A stretch of 64,000 bases of DNA, taken from Komarekiella atlantica HA4396-MV6 (GTDB lineage: Bacteria; Cyanobacteriota; Cyanobacteriia; Cyanobacteriales; Nostocaceae). The stretch is from positions 124,001-188,000 of the forward strand of contig JAHHHK010000007.1 in NCBI GenBank assembly GCA_019359395.1, written 5' to 3'. Within the stretch, counting starts at the first letter, position 1. Every line of letters starts with the position of its first letter. Made by a program: the position numbers and the translations under genes. This document shows positions 11,746 through 19,667 of the stretch, in pieces. The notes under the pieces were generated by a model. That model was not told the origin of the DNA and did not search any database. It saw nothing but the letters and a program-made list of their open reading frames with translations.

Positions 11746-13170
11746 TTAGATATTAATTTCGACAACCACTTTAGCGTAGGTTAAACCAGAAACTAGTTGG
11801 CTATCTTCTGGAGACAGAGCGATTTTAACTTCTACAACTCTGGCGTCCACATCTGCTGCTGGATCTGTATTTAGCACATCTTTTTTGCCTATTTTTCTAC
11901 CAATCTCAGTGACAGTTCCTTTTAATTCCGCGTTAAATGCTCCATTATCACTGGTGATAGTGGCATTTTGACCAACGCGCACTTTACCAATACCGTCTTC
12001 AGGAACTTCAGCAATTACAAACATCTGATTAGTTTGTCCAATCTCAGCAATGCCATTTGAACTTATGGCTTCGCCTGATTTGGTGTGAATTTTTAAAATT
12101 TCTCCAGCAATTGGTGCTTGAACATAGCTCAACTTTAGCTCTGCTTCTGCTTTTCTAACATTGGCGATCGCATTGCTAACTTGAGCTTGTGCTACTTGCG
12201 AATCAGTCGGGCTAACTTCCAAAATTCTGCTCAGTTTAGCTTTTTCTTCGTCGATTTGTCTTTGCACAGTTGCTACAGTTTTGTCGCGGTTAACTCTAGC
12301 TTCGATTAGTTGCTGTTGCAAAGTTGCTAAATTTGTTATCTGATTGGCTCTAGCTTCGGCAAGTTGCTGTCGTAGAGTTGCCAGTGTTTGTCTTAAAGTA
12401 GCTTGGCTTTCGACAACTTGCTGATTAGAAGTTATGGCACTTAAGCGTCTTCTATCCCGTTCTTGTTGAGAAATCGCACCTTCTCGGTACAACATATCAT
12501 ATCGTCCAGCATCGACTTGGGCATTGCGTTGCTCGGCTCTGATCCGTGTAATTGTCGCTCTTAAAGTATCTCTTTGCCCAATGAGTTCAGCTTCTAGGCG
12601 ATTCACCATTGCTTGTTGAGCGATTTTTTCCCCACTTAACTGGGCAGCAATCCGAGCAATCGTTGCTTGCTGAGCATCCCTTTCCCCTCTTAACTGAGCT
12701 TGTAGTCGAGCAATGACTGCTCTTTGAGCTTGAATGTCTCTTGGTGAACCTGCTCTTACTTGGGCTAAATTCGCACGAGATTCTTGCAGTTTGGCTTTTG
12801 CCTCTTCTACTGCTGCTACTTGGGTATCGCGGTTGTCCAAAATCGCAACTACTTGACCTTGCCTTACCCGTTCACCCTCTCTCACGAAGATTTGCTGAAT
12901 TCGTGAAGACGCTGATAATCCTCCACTTGGGGCAGACAGTCTAACGACTTCTCCTCGCGGCTCCAAACGCCCAACAGCACTAATGCTATTAGCAACTGGC
13001 GCTACGGGTACGGGCGTAGTGAGTTTTCTTAACTGCTCGATTTTGGCTGTACCTAGTACCCCAGCGGCGATTACTATCGGCACAGCTACAGCAATGCCCC
13101 ACCAAATCTTAGCTTGTTCATGATTAAGTGGCTGCTCGCTTGGTTTTGGCTTCTCAGTCACCCTTGACAT
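11746..13170 (-). CDS. devB: DevB-type membrane fusion protein (HlyD family)
   Basis: Periplasmic adaptor joining the DevC/DevA pump to an outer-membrane TolC-like channel. The 474 residues show an N-terminal anchor (WWGIAVAVPIVIAAGVLG, about 24-41), a biotinyl-lipoyl half motif (REGERVRQGQVVAILDNRDTQ), a very long helical hairpin rich in Q/A/R with repeated arginine-punctuated heptads (about 130-320), the second lipoyl half (SYVQAPIAGEILKIHTKSGE), and a beta-barrel domain. The coiled coil contains internal near-repeats (TIARIAAQLSGE, MVNRLEAELIGQ), suggesting growth by duplication. First gene of the exporter operon; the 0.8 kb upstream presumably holds its promoter. Confidence 0.93.
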   Translation of the reverse strand: MSRVTEKPKPSEQPLNHEQAKIWWGIAVAVPIVIAAGVLGTAKIEQLRKLTTPVPVAPVANSISAVGRLEPRGEVVRLSAPSGGLSASSRIQQIFVREGERVRQGQVVAILDNRDTQVAAVEEAKAKLQESRANLAQVRAGSPRDIQAQRAVIARLQAQLRGERDAQQATIARIAAQLSGEKIAQQAMVNRLEAELIGQRDTLRATITRIRAEQRNAQVDAGRYDMLYREGAISQQERDRRRLSAITSNQQVVESQATLRQTLATLRQQLAEARANQITNLATLQQQLIEARVNRDKTVATVQRQIDEEKAKLSRILEVSPTDSQVAQAQVSNAIANVRKAEAELKLSYVQAPIAGEILKIHTKSGEAISSNGIAEIGQTNQMFVIAEVPEDGIGKVRVGQNATITSDNGAFNAELKGTVTEIGRKIGKKDVLNTDPAADVDARVVEVKIALSPEDSQLVSGLTYAKVVVEINI

Positions 13171-13997
13171 GGTATGTTGCCCGTTTATCTGAATTGTGGT
13201 GATGGCAGTAAAAAAAATGAGTGAGGCGCAGTTAAATTAGTAAAAAAGGGTTTTTAGTAAATAGCCAACTGCATAGGAGAAACAACAGTGGTTTAAAGCT
13301 GGACGTTGCTTCAAATCCACTGCTTAATGAATGCTCAACACTATAGCTTTGCAAAATAGCGTTTTGTGTTTGCTGGTTATTAAATAAATTTGAGTCTGGA
13401 AGTTGGGAGAATTCACCAAAAAGATTCGGGACGGAGTTCCTTAGCTTTTAGCTTCCATCTCACTAAACTGAGTCCGTTGAAACGGACTTTGGCTATTAGC
13501 TTTGGAATTTATTCCCAAGCGGGATAGCAACGAAGCGAGAGATTGCCAAGATGTGAGTAATGACAAGGCTTTAAGCTATGGAAAGTAAGCCACAAATGAA
13601 TTTATTGGCTGTCAAATATCTTAGACAAAGCCTTTAATTATGTGATATGCAAACACCTTAAAATAAATAAAAGCACTGTTTAACCTCGCAGAAAAGTTAT
13701 ACCAGCGAGCGAGGAATAGCGCGTATCTAGTAAACACACCGTTGCTGTTGTTGGAAACGATTTTGTTGCCAAAGCAAGTCTTCCTTCAGTAAGTCAGCGA
13801 CCGACTAAAAAATTTTTCTCAACTTGAGCATTATTAACATCACAGTTTCCTTAATTTGGTCAACTTATAGCAGGGCTGAAAGCATCTTTGGCTATTTGCT
13901 CCAAAAAACTTGCTGCTCTGACTGCTGCTTTAGGACTCCATCAAACTCTCGTTGAATGAATTCTACATTTATCAGTTACGGGAAAACGTAACAGAGC
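13171..13997. other. Long gap between pcyA and devB
   Basis: 827 bases with no credible gene on either strand. It must contain the devB promoter. I looked for an NtcA site (GTA-N8-TAC) and found none I would defend. A short perfect hairpin lies at 13471-13488. The rest is unremarkable mixed sequence with scattered stops. Confidence 0.5.
13471..13488. repeat. AGTCCGTT hairpin
   Basis: AGTCCGTT-GA-AACGGACT is an eight-base perfect stem. Flanking words (TTTGGCTATTAGC) resemble a dispersed cyanobacterial intergenic hairpin. No neighbouring gene end explains it. Confidence 0.5.
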
Positions 13998-14759
13998 TTA
14001 CAGATGGGGAGAGGCAGATGATGAATCTGGGAGGTCAAATAAAACTGTGGTCATGTAATGTTCTGCCCAAGCTGAGCCAAAGGCTTTTTCCAATACGCGC
14101 CGGGTTTTGTCGTTTTGCTGCTGTTTAGTGCAGTAGTTGTGTTGTCCAGCAAGATTTTGCGTTACTTGTTCAGGCGAAACTGGACTAGAGGCGATCGCCT
14201 GGGTACAATGAATATCTAAAAAATCACCCACGCGAGAGAGAAACATCGTTTCTTCTTCTGGGGAACCTGGACGCACAAAAATACAAAAATCTGAAAAGAT
14301 ATTTCCCCATTCCGGTAATTCACGGGGTTGAGAAAAGTTAAGGGTTGTTAACGCCGTCAATGCAGAAGTATAAGATGCTGGTAAGGCACGCTCTATGTGA
14401 ACAGGAGAAAGGTCTGCGATCGCTGCACTAATTTGACCCCTACCCGCAACTAAATCACAACCAAACATCGGCAAGTCATATTCTGGACGAGGAAACATCA
14501 CACAGTGCAAAATATCCAGCATATTTCCTACTTTTGCCAGTTCCAAGTGGATTTTTCGGAACTGGGGAGTTTGGTAACAGCTGTTTTGAATTATTAGTTT
14601 TTCGCCCTCTAATCTACCTTCTACATACCCTAACTCAGCAGGCAACTGGTAAGGCGACAGATCCAAGTGCTGATGCCAAGCTGCCTCAATGCAATCAGCT
14701 AGCTGACGAATTAGGGGATGTTGTTGCTCACGCAGTGAGGGAATAGAAGTAAATGACAT
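13998..14759 (-). CDS. pcyA: Phycocyanobilin:ferredoxin oxidoreductase
   Basis: Ferredoxin-dependent bilin reductase that converts biliverdin IXa to phycocyanobilin in a four-electron reduction, supplying the chromophore of phycobilisomes and phytochromes. The 253 residues are full length. The proton-donating pair is visible as His85 ([16 protein letters not shown]) and Asp102 ([13 protein letters not shown]), offset by three from the His88/Asp105 numbering of the characterised enzyme. The segment [10 protein letters not shown] and the C-terminal [18 protein letters not shown] are family features. Monocistronic, ATG start at 14759. Confidence 0.96.
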   Translation of the reverse strand: MSFTSIPSLREQQHPLIRQLADCIEAAWHQHLDLSPYQLPAELGYVEGRLEGEKLIIQNSCYQTPQFRKIHLELAKVGNMLDILHCVMFPRPEYDLPMFGCDLVAGRGQISAAIADLSPVHIERALPASYTSALTALTTLNFSQPRELPEWGNIFSDFCIFVRPGSPEEETMFLSRVGDFLDIHCTQAIASSPVSPEQVTQNLAGQHNYCTKQQQNDKTRRVLEKAFGSAWAEHYMTTVLFDLPDSSSASPHL

Positions 14760-14960
14760 GTTCTACTGAGAAATGTTATCTAGTTGTCAGTCTACAGCCT
14801 GCCGTGCCACACCTGTTCTAGCTTGCAATATAAGCAAACACTTACACCCAGCCAACGTAAAGTTATAAAACATTGACTTTCCAAGAATATTATTTATTTT
14901 GTAGTCTAGGTTACAGAAATAATTTTTGATTAGTCCATTAGCTTAGACTAGTACACAGCT

Positions 14961-15182
14961 ATGAAACTAGATTCTAATAGACCAGATTTTGCTTTACAAG
15001 CAAGAAGACAGAATTGGGAAGGTATGCAGCTAAAAGCTTCTACTTGGGTAGAACTTTTGCAACTTCCTAACCCATATAGTTTTGACGAAGCACTTTTATT
15101 GTGTCCGGTTTCTGAAGACGAGTGGCTGGTTTGGATTCCAGATCATGGGGAAGCGCTGCTGCACAGGAGACAATTTCGTTAA
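14961..15182 (+). CDS. Small conserved-looking protein of unknown function
   Basis: A 73-residue soluble protein, MKLDSNRPDFALQARRQ at the start and WIPDHGEALLHRRQF at the end. It is acidic and tryptophan-containing (three W), with no signal peptide or membrane segment and no motif I recognise. Codon use looks like its neighbours and the ORF fills its interval between pcyA and maf, which supports a real gene. It ends three bases before the first GTAGAGACGCGATT repeat unit context. No function is proposed. Confidence 0.6.
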   Translation: MKLDSNRPDFALQARRQNWEGMQLKASTWVELLQLPNPYSFDEALLLCPVSEDEWLVWIPDHGEALLHRRQFR

Positions 15183-15189
15183 GGGTCAA

Positions 15190-15263
15190 GAGTAGAGACG
15201 CGATTAATCGCGTCTGTACAAGGGTCAAGAGTAGAGACGCGATTAATCGCGTCTGTACAAGGG
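15190..15263. repeat. GTAGAGACGCGATT repeat, two direct units
   Basis: Two copies of a unit made of the palindrome (right arm ending GTCTGTAC) plus the spacer AAGGGTCAAGA. It lies between the convergent small gene and maf, where its hairpins could end transcription from both sides. Confidence 0.88.
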
Positions 15264-15307
15264 TCAAGGGTTAATATTTGGATTCTGGACTTTGTGTAGC
15301 GGTTAGA

Positions 15308-15901
15308 CTATCGCCAAAAATCAGTAACATCGTATCCTAGTTCCGCTAACATGTGCCGCAGCAGGGGCAAACTGAGTCCAATCACGTTGCTGTGACAACC
15401 TTCGATTTTTTCGACAAATAGACTACCAAAACCTTCGAGGGCGAAAGCACCAGCACATTTGAGGGGTTCACCTGTGGCAACATAGGCAGCAATTGCGCGA
15501 TCGCTCATTTGACCAAAGTAAACCCGTGTCACTTGGGACTTAACTATGGTGCGGTTTTGAGAAAGGTCGATCAAGGCGTGACCTGTGTACAAGTCGCCAA
15601 AGCTACCTTGCATTACCTGCCAACGAGCGATCGCTTCTGAGGCGTTTGCTGGTTTGCCATGAATCTCACCATTGAGTGACAAAACCGAATCACAACCCAT
15701 AATCAAAGCTGATTCAAACTGCGGTACAACAGTTTCAGCCTTGCACTGAGCAAGAGTTTTGACCAATTGTGCAGGCTCATTTAATTGAATTTGCGACTCA
15801 TCAAAATCACTGGGTCTAACTATCGGTTCAATACCAACAGTTTGCAGCAAGCGGCGTCGCGCTGGAGAAGCAGAAGCAAGTACAAAGGGTGGAATTCCCA
15901 T
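15308..15901 (-). CDS. maf: Maf-like nucleoside triphosphate pyrophosphatase
   Basis: Maf-family pyrophosphatase that hydrolyses non-canonical or modified nucleoside triphosphates to monophosphates, a housecleaning enzyme historically linked to septum formation. The signature [12 protein letters not shown] sits at residues 9-20, followed by [22 protein letters not shown] with the catalytic-region aspartate, and the closing [18 protein letters not shown]. The ATG at 15901 gives 197 residues; a TTG two codons upstream is less likely. It is convergent with the small gene at 14961 and followed by palindromic repeats. Confidence 0.93.
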   Translation of the reverse strand: MGIPPFVLASASPARRRLLQTVGIEPIVRPSDFDESQIQLNEPAQLVKTLAQCKAETVVPQFESALIMGCDSVLSLNGEIHGKPANASEAIARWQVMQGSFGDLYTGHALIDLSQNRTIVKSQVTRVYFGQMSDRAIAAYVATGEPLKCAGAFALEGFGSLFVEKIEGCHSNVIGLSLPLLRHMLAELGYDVTDFWR

Positions 15902-15950
15902 AGACAAGCAGAGGGGCAGAGGGAAATAAATACTGACTCTAGACTTTTGA

Positions 15951-16078
15951 CTCTTGACTCTTGACAGACGCGATTAATCGCGTCTCTACTTTTGACCCTT
16001 GTACAGACGCGATTAATCGCGTCTCTACTTTTGACCCTTGTACAGACGCGATTAATCGCGTCTCTACTCTTGACCCTT
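15951..16078. repeat. GTAGAGACGCGATT repeat, three direct units
   Basis: Three tandem units of about 41 bases: TTGACCCTTGTACAGACG, then the palindrome core GCGATTAATCGC, then GTCTCTACTTT. The array ends eight bases before the psbP stop codon, so every psbP transcript reads into these hairpins. Confidence 0.9.
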
Positions 16079-16085
16079 CCCTTAA

Positions 16086-16631
16086 CTAATAAACAGAGAA
16101 AGAATTCACAACATTATCAATCATACGTTTAACTTTCTGCCAACGCCTTTCAGGAATTGAGGCATTCAAGGTGAAAAGTTTACCACGGCTAACAGCAACG
16201 CTGGCGATGTTGTGTCGTTCTTGCTGATTGGGAAGTTTAACCTCATACTCCAGAAGATAGTACGTTTTACCGTCAACTTCTCGCTCAACTGCATTAACTA
16301 ACTCAGCTGAGCGACCAGAGTCAGGAGGAGCCAGAGCAGCTTTTCCCAACTTATATCCTACTTCTGTGGGTGTCCCTAATTCTGGCAAAGTTTTGCCTTC
16401 TGGAACGGGACTAATCACCACAGATACATTTTCAGATATCTCAATCAAATCGTGAAATACCACATCTGGGCCGTCAGCAACTTTAACTTGCACCCAGCCG
16501 TTAGGATATAAAAACTCATAGCCATCATTAGTATCTACAAAGCTTTTGAGTCCAGCCGCAGCCGCTACACCAGAATTACTCAAGCTGAAGCTCAACACCA
16601 ATAGCAAAATCAATGCAATTCGTTTCCACAT
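16086..16631 (-). CDS. psbP: PsbP-domain photosystem II protein (CyanoP-like)
   Basis: Lumenal thylakoid protein of the PsbP family, associated in cyanobacteria with photosystem II assembly rather than the plant-type role in oxygen evolution. The 181 residues begin with a signal peptide (KRIALILLLVLSFSLSNSGVAAAAG, cleavage after about residue 26), then GLKSFVDTNDGYEFLYPNGWVQV, the PsbP opening motif, VVFHDLIE, and the closing ERRWQKVKRMIDNVVNSFSVY. Many cyanobacterial PsbP proteins are lipoproteins. Here I see no cysteine in the signal region, so a free lumenal form is inferred. Transcribed alone. Confidence 0.9.
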   Translation of the reverse strand: MWKRIALILLLVLSFSLSNSGVAAAAGLKSFVDTNDGYEFLYPNGWVQVKVADGPDVVFHDLIEISENVSVVISPVPEGKTLPELGTPTEVGYKLGKAALAPPDSGRSAELVNAVEREVDGKTYYLLEYEVKLPNQQERHNIASVAVSRGKLFTLNASIPERRWQKVKRMIDNVVNSFSVY

Positions 16632-16765
16632 TTTTATAAATTCCTTTGGGCTGGAGGCAAAACAAGGCCACCATCATTTCTCGTTTTTATTCTCCCATCA
16701 TCAGGGACGCTTCGGATGACACACTACAGGGAGAGATGGGAAGATAACGGAGTAGGAGAAGTGGA

Positions 16766-16975
16766 GTTCCGAGGTGGATTCATCCAGTTCTGAGGTGGAT
16801 TCATCCAGTTCCGAGATGGATTCATCCAGTTCCGAGGTAGATTCATCCAGTTCCGAGGTGGATTCATCCAGTTCTGAGATGGATTCATCCAGTTCAAAGA
16901 CTCGTTAATCCAGTTCTGAGGTGGATTCATCCAGTTCCGAGATGGATTCATCCAGTTCAAAGACCCATTGTTGCA
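16766..16975. repeat. 21-bp tandem array, ten units
   Basis: Ten consecutive units start at 16766 and recur every 21 bases to 16955. The consensus contains GAGGTGGATTCATCCAGTTC with G/A and T/C variants; units at 16892 and 16955 are diverged (GTTCAAAGAC). Because 21 is divisible by three, several frames stay open: minus strand NWMNPPR heptads, plus strand EVDSSSS heptads. There are no unique spacers, so it is not a CRISPR array. Confidence 0.93.
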
Positions 16976-17009
16976 TTCCAAAAAATATCTCTCCTGACCC
17001 TTGACCGAA

Positions 17010-17090
17010 CAATTCGCAATTCGCAGTGACGCTCGTTCCTCGATAGCGCAGCGGTAGCGAGAAACGAGCGTCATTGGTAATTGCGAATTG
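17010..17090. repeat. Large imperfect hairpin element
   Basis: Left arm CAATTCGCAATTCGCAGTGA and the following CGCTCGTT pair with the right arm AACGAGCG TCATTGGTAATTGCGAATTG around an 18-base GC-rich loop. The words TGACCCTTGAC occur on both sides (about 16995 and 17095), like a duplicated target. It looks like a small mobile hairpin. Confidence 0.75.
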
Positions 17091-17115
17091 GAGATGACCC
17101 TTGACTAAACAAATT

Positions 17116-17739
17116 ATGCTGATAACTAACGAATTGCGCTGGTTCTACCCTGGCACAATCCCGGAAAACATTAAACTTTGGTTTCAGCAAAACTGTCTTG
17201 TTGATCCGTTGCAATCACCAGAAACAAGAGAAGATTTGTATCTCTACTCACCAGGGTGTGATTACATGGGGATAAAACTGCGACAAGGAAGGCTGGAGGT
17301 TAAATGGCGTCAAGCCGAATTAGACTTAGTGCGTTTTGGGGAATTAGTGGAAGGTAGAGCAGAAAAATGGGGTAAGTGGCTGTGTTGCGATTCCACAGGA
17401 GAAAGTTTCCAGCCTGCAACGGTTTTAGACAACGCTTCGTGGGTGAGTGTGCAGAAAGTTCGTTATTCACAACTTTATCAAGTCTTACCCGACTCTTCAG
17501 TACAACCCGTTGTAGGCAATGAGAATATAGATAACCCTTGTACTGTAGAAATCACTCATGTGTTGATTAGAAACAATCCTTGGTGGAGTATTGGTTTTGA
17601 AGCTTCCGGCGAAGATGTGCGCTTGATGGATAATCTTCAGACAACAGCTAGTTCCATATTCAATACTTATCGGGGGTCAAGATTGGTAGCTGCGGATTCT
17701 TATGCTTATCCCCATTGGCTAGGGCTTGTTTATCGGTAA
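17116..17739 (+). CDS. Unknown soluble protein, possibly CYTH-like
   Basis: About 207 residues from ATG at 17116; an upstream TTG at 17101 overlaps repeat sequence and is less likely. The start LITNELRWFYPGTIP and segments GIKLRQGRLEVKWRQAEL and TVEITHVLIRNNPWWSIGFEASG alternate charged and hydrophobic residues as in a beta-barrel. The IKLRxGxLEVKWR pattern loosely recalls the triphosphate-tunnel (CYTH) fold, but the ExExK motif is not clearly present, so this is speculative. No signal peptide or membrane segment. Codon use is ordinary. Function unknown. Confidence 0.7.
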   Translation: MLITNELRWFYPGTIPENIKLWFQQNCLVDPLQSPETREDLYLYSPGCDYMGIKLRQGRLEVKWRQAELDLVRFGELVEGRAEKWGKWLCCDSTGESFQPATVLDNASWVSVQKVRYSQLYQVLPDSSVQPVVGNENIDNPCTVEITHVLIRNNPWWSIGFEASGEDVRLMDNLQTTASSIFNTYRGSRLVAADSYAYPHWLGLVYR

Positions 17740-18170
17740 TTGCTGACAAGGCAAGCATAAATTACCCAGTAGGGTACTACCATGCCTAATAACACTGAGC
17801 GATTATTGGTGATGGTATTGCAGTTTGCTATAAAAAACAACTGTCGATTACGTAGTTATACTTTAACTTAGAGAACTTGAGCGAAAACCTAACCATGAGT
17901 AAAGTATTAGACCATTGGTGGCGATCGCTAATGTCTTGATGCCAAAATGCGGTAGTTCATAACCATCTGACTTATAACCAATTAATTGCCTTTGCAACCG
18001 ACAAAGCCACGTCCATCATTCAGATAATGCACCTGTAATTACCGTACTTTAGATGAGTCGAATAAGGCGTTTGAGTCTCAGATACGGAGATGTTCAGCTA
18101 AACTTTGGAAAAAGTTTGGCTACAGACTATTGACATCAAGTTGGTATTTATAACAACAGGAGACACACTA
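17740..18170. other. Intergenic region before the EndoU gene
   Basis: 431 bases with several short open stretches (for example MPNNTERLLVMVLQ at 17781) but none with gene-like length or a supported start. It ends in the strong ribosome-binding site at 18158 and presumably contains the endoU promoter. A frame upstream of 18171 stays open to 18105 but starts at TTG without a ribosome-binding site. Confidence 0.45.
18158..18162 (+). promoter_or_regulatory. Ribosome-binding site fixing the EndoU start
   Basis: AGGAG lies eight bases before ATG 18171. It decides that start over the in-frame TTG at 18105. Confidence 0.8.
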
Positions 18171-19529
18171 ATGAGCGATATCTATCAACAAATCTGGAAT
18201 AGCGACAAGAATGGGTTCTCAGTCAGTCTCAGAAGTGGAGACGGTTGGAAAAATCCCAATGCTGATATTCTCCTTGATTTGCAAACGGAAGCAAGTGGTA
18301 AAACTAATATTGACTTAGCTACTCAACCTCTCTTTTTCCAAGTGAATGAGGACAAGTTAAATGGTCAAACTTACACCACCTTTGTCCAACTTCTAGACAA
18401 TTATGTTGCCAATTTTCGTACAGATGAAATTTTAACTGCTGAAGAACAAGAAGAAATCGAGAAATTTCTTGATGCCATTCTGCCCACTGAACCGATGAAG
18501 CTGGCATTAGAATACATCAATCAAGAATTGGGAGAAAATCTTTCACAGCAAAAATTTCGAGCCAGACTCAAACAGATTTGGTTTGAGATGTATACCAATT
18601 ACTACAAAGGCAAATCTACTCACTTCTGCTCTGGTTTTGAACATGTCTTTGTTGGAGAAGCGAAGTTTGACGAAAATTTCAGAAGCACTAGAGATAGAAC
18701 ACAGAACTTAGGAGAAATTTCTGGTTATCACTGCTGGATTAAGTTCTACTTTGATGAGAAAATTCGTAACGTCAACTTTCTCGGTTATAAATATGATTTG
18801 CAAGGTGATGAAATACCCAATAATCCAAATGTGGTTACTTTGCAAATGCTACAGTATCTTACTAATATGCGAGGCGAAGTTATCGCTCAACTATTCAAGA
18901 AAAAAGGTGGATTTTTTGTCGGTTCTAGTCCAGAATCGGAAATTGCAATGGGAACAGTTGTTTACTTTGAGAGCATAAATGACAGAGTAAAGCAAGACAA
19001 ACGACGTACTATTATTAATAGTGGCGTTTACGATTTAGTCATATACCGCAATATCAAATCTGATGGTAGTCGCGGAGATTTTATTCGTTCATTCTTCCCT
19101 ATATTTCTCGGTAACGAGGGGACAGAAACACCTCCAGATGTTCCGAAAGAGCGTCCTGATGTGGAGGTTGTGCCAATAGGAATCAAGAATAATAAGCCAG
19201 TAATAATTGTAGAAGCGTTAGCAAATCCTATGGGAGCAGAGGACACAGGAGAGTGGGTTAAGTTGCAGAATGTGACAGATGAACCAATTGACTTAACAAA
19301 CTGGGAGATGCGTGATAAAGCCGCTCGTCCTCAACCATTGAGTGGTATTCTTCAGCCGAACGAAATCAAGCAGTTTGCAATTACCCGCTCTAGTTTGAAT
19401 TCGATGCAACTTAGCAATAGATCTGGATTAATCACTTTAAATGATCAACAATCTAAAGTTATCGCCGCTGTTAGATATAACCGTGCTAATAGTGGTGAAA
19501 TTATAAGTTTTGAAAGAACAACAAGTTAA
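18171..19529 (+). CDS. EndoU (XendoU-type) endoribonuclease fused to lamin-tail domain
   Basis: Predicted Mn-dependent, uridine-preferring endoribonuclease related to animal XendoU, with an added C-terminal lamin-tail (LTD) domain. In 452 residues, about 60-315 form the EndoU core: SGFEHVFVGE with His158, GEISGYHCWIKFYFDEK with His187, KKKGGFFVGSSPESEIAMGT with a lysine cluster at 243-245 as candidate catalytic Lys, and YDLVIYRNI. A Pro-rich linker (DVPKERPDVEVVP) leads to residues 344-450, an LTD-like beta-sandwich: IIVEALANPMGAEDTGEWVKLQN, PIDLTNWEMRD, LSGILQPNEIKQF. There is no signal peptide, so it is either cytoplasmic or exported by a non-Sec route. No immunity-like or toxin-delivery gene adjoins it. 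The nuclease call is strong; biological role is unknown. Confidence 0.88.
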   Translation: MSDIYQQIWNSDKNGFSVSLRSGDGWKNPNADILLDLQTEASGKTNIDLATQPLFFQVNEDKLNGQTYTTFVQLLDNYVANFRTDEILTAEEQEEIEKFLDAILPTEPMKLALEYINQELGENLSQQKFRARLKQIWFEMYTNYYKGKSTHFCSGFEHVFVGEAKFDENFRSTRDRTQNLGEISGYHCWIKFYFDEKIRNVNFLGYKYDLQGDEIPNNPNVVTLQMLQYLTNMRGEVIAQLFKKKGGFFVGSSPESEIAMGTVVYFESINDRVKQDKRRTIINSGVYDLVIYRNIKSDGSRGDFIRSFFPIFLGNEGTETPPDVPKERPDVEVVPIGIKNNKPVIIVEALANPMGAEDTGEWVKLQNVTDEPIDLTNWEMRDKAARPQPLSGILQPNEIKQFAITRSSLNSMQLSNRSGLITLNDQQSKVIAAVRYNRANSGEIISFERTTS

Positions 19530-19552
19530 TAATTTTAGATCAGTAAGCTTTC

Positions 19553-19606
19553 GTTGAGGAACGAAACCCAACATTATCAAGACTTTGCTGGGTTACATTT
19601 CTCAAC
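19553..19606. repeat. Intergenic hairpin between convergent genes
   Basis: GTTGAGGAACGAAACCCAACA pairs imperfectly with TGCTGGGTTACATTTCTCAAC. It is the kind of stem-loop often seen between cyanobacterial genes and lies between the convergent EndoU and PP2C genes, where it could end both transcripts. Confidence 0.75.
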
Positions 19607-19667
19607 CCAACCTATAGAATTTGTAACTAATTTACTATTTTGCTAGTTATAAGTTATTAGCTAATGA

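Larger units (their letters stand above)
16632..17115. other. Non-coding region with tandem array and hairpin
   Basis: 484 bases between divergent psbP and the unknown gene at 17116. It contains the 21-bp tandem array (16766-16975) and the large hairpin (17010-17090). A minus-strand frame through the array is open (NWMNP repeats), but I treat it as a by-product of a repeat whose unit is a multiple of three. Confidence 0.6.

Noticed and set aside
13171-13400. NtcA box in the devB promoter
   Set aside because: Regulation by NtcA is known for devBCA in Anabaena, but I could not find a convincing GTA-N8-TAC motif with a suitable -10 element here.
16766-16975. CRISPR array
   Set aside because: Units are contiguous 21-mers without unique spacers, and no cas genes are in the window.
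16724-17074. 116-codon minus-strand frame rich in NWMNP
   Set aside because: It is open because the 21-bp repeat unit is a multiple of three. The opposite strand has an equally open EVDSSSS frame, and the non-repeat ends look like random sequence.
18158-19529. EndoU gene as a contact-dependent toxin cassette
   Set aside because: No CdiA/CdiB, VgrG, LXG or other delivery domain and no small immunity-like gene directly downstream; the neighbour is a convergent phosphatase.
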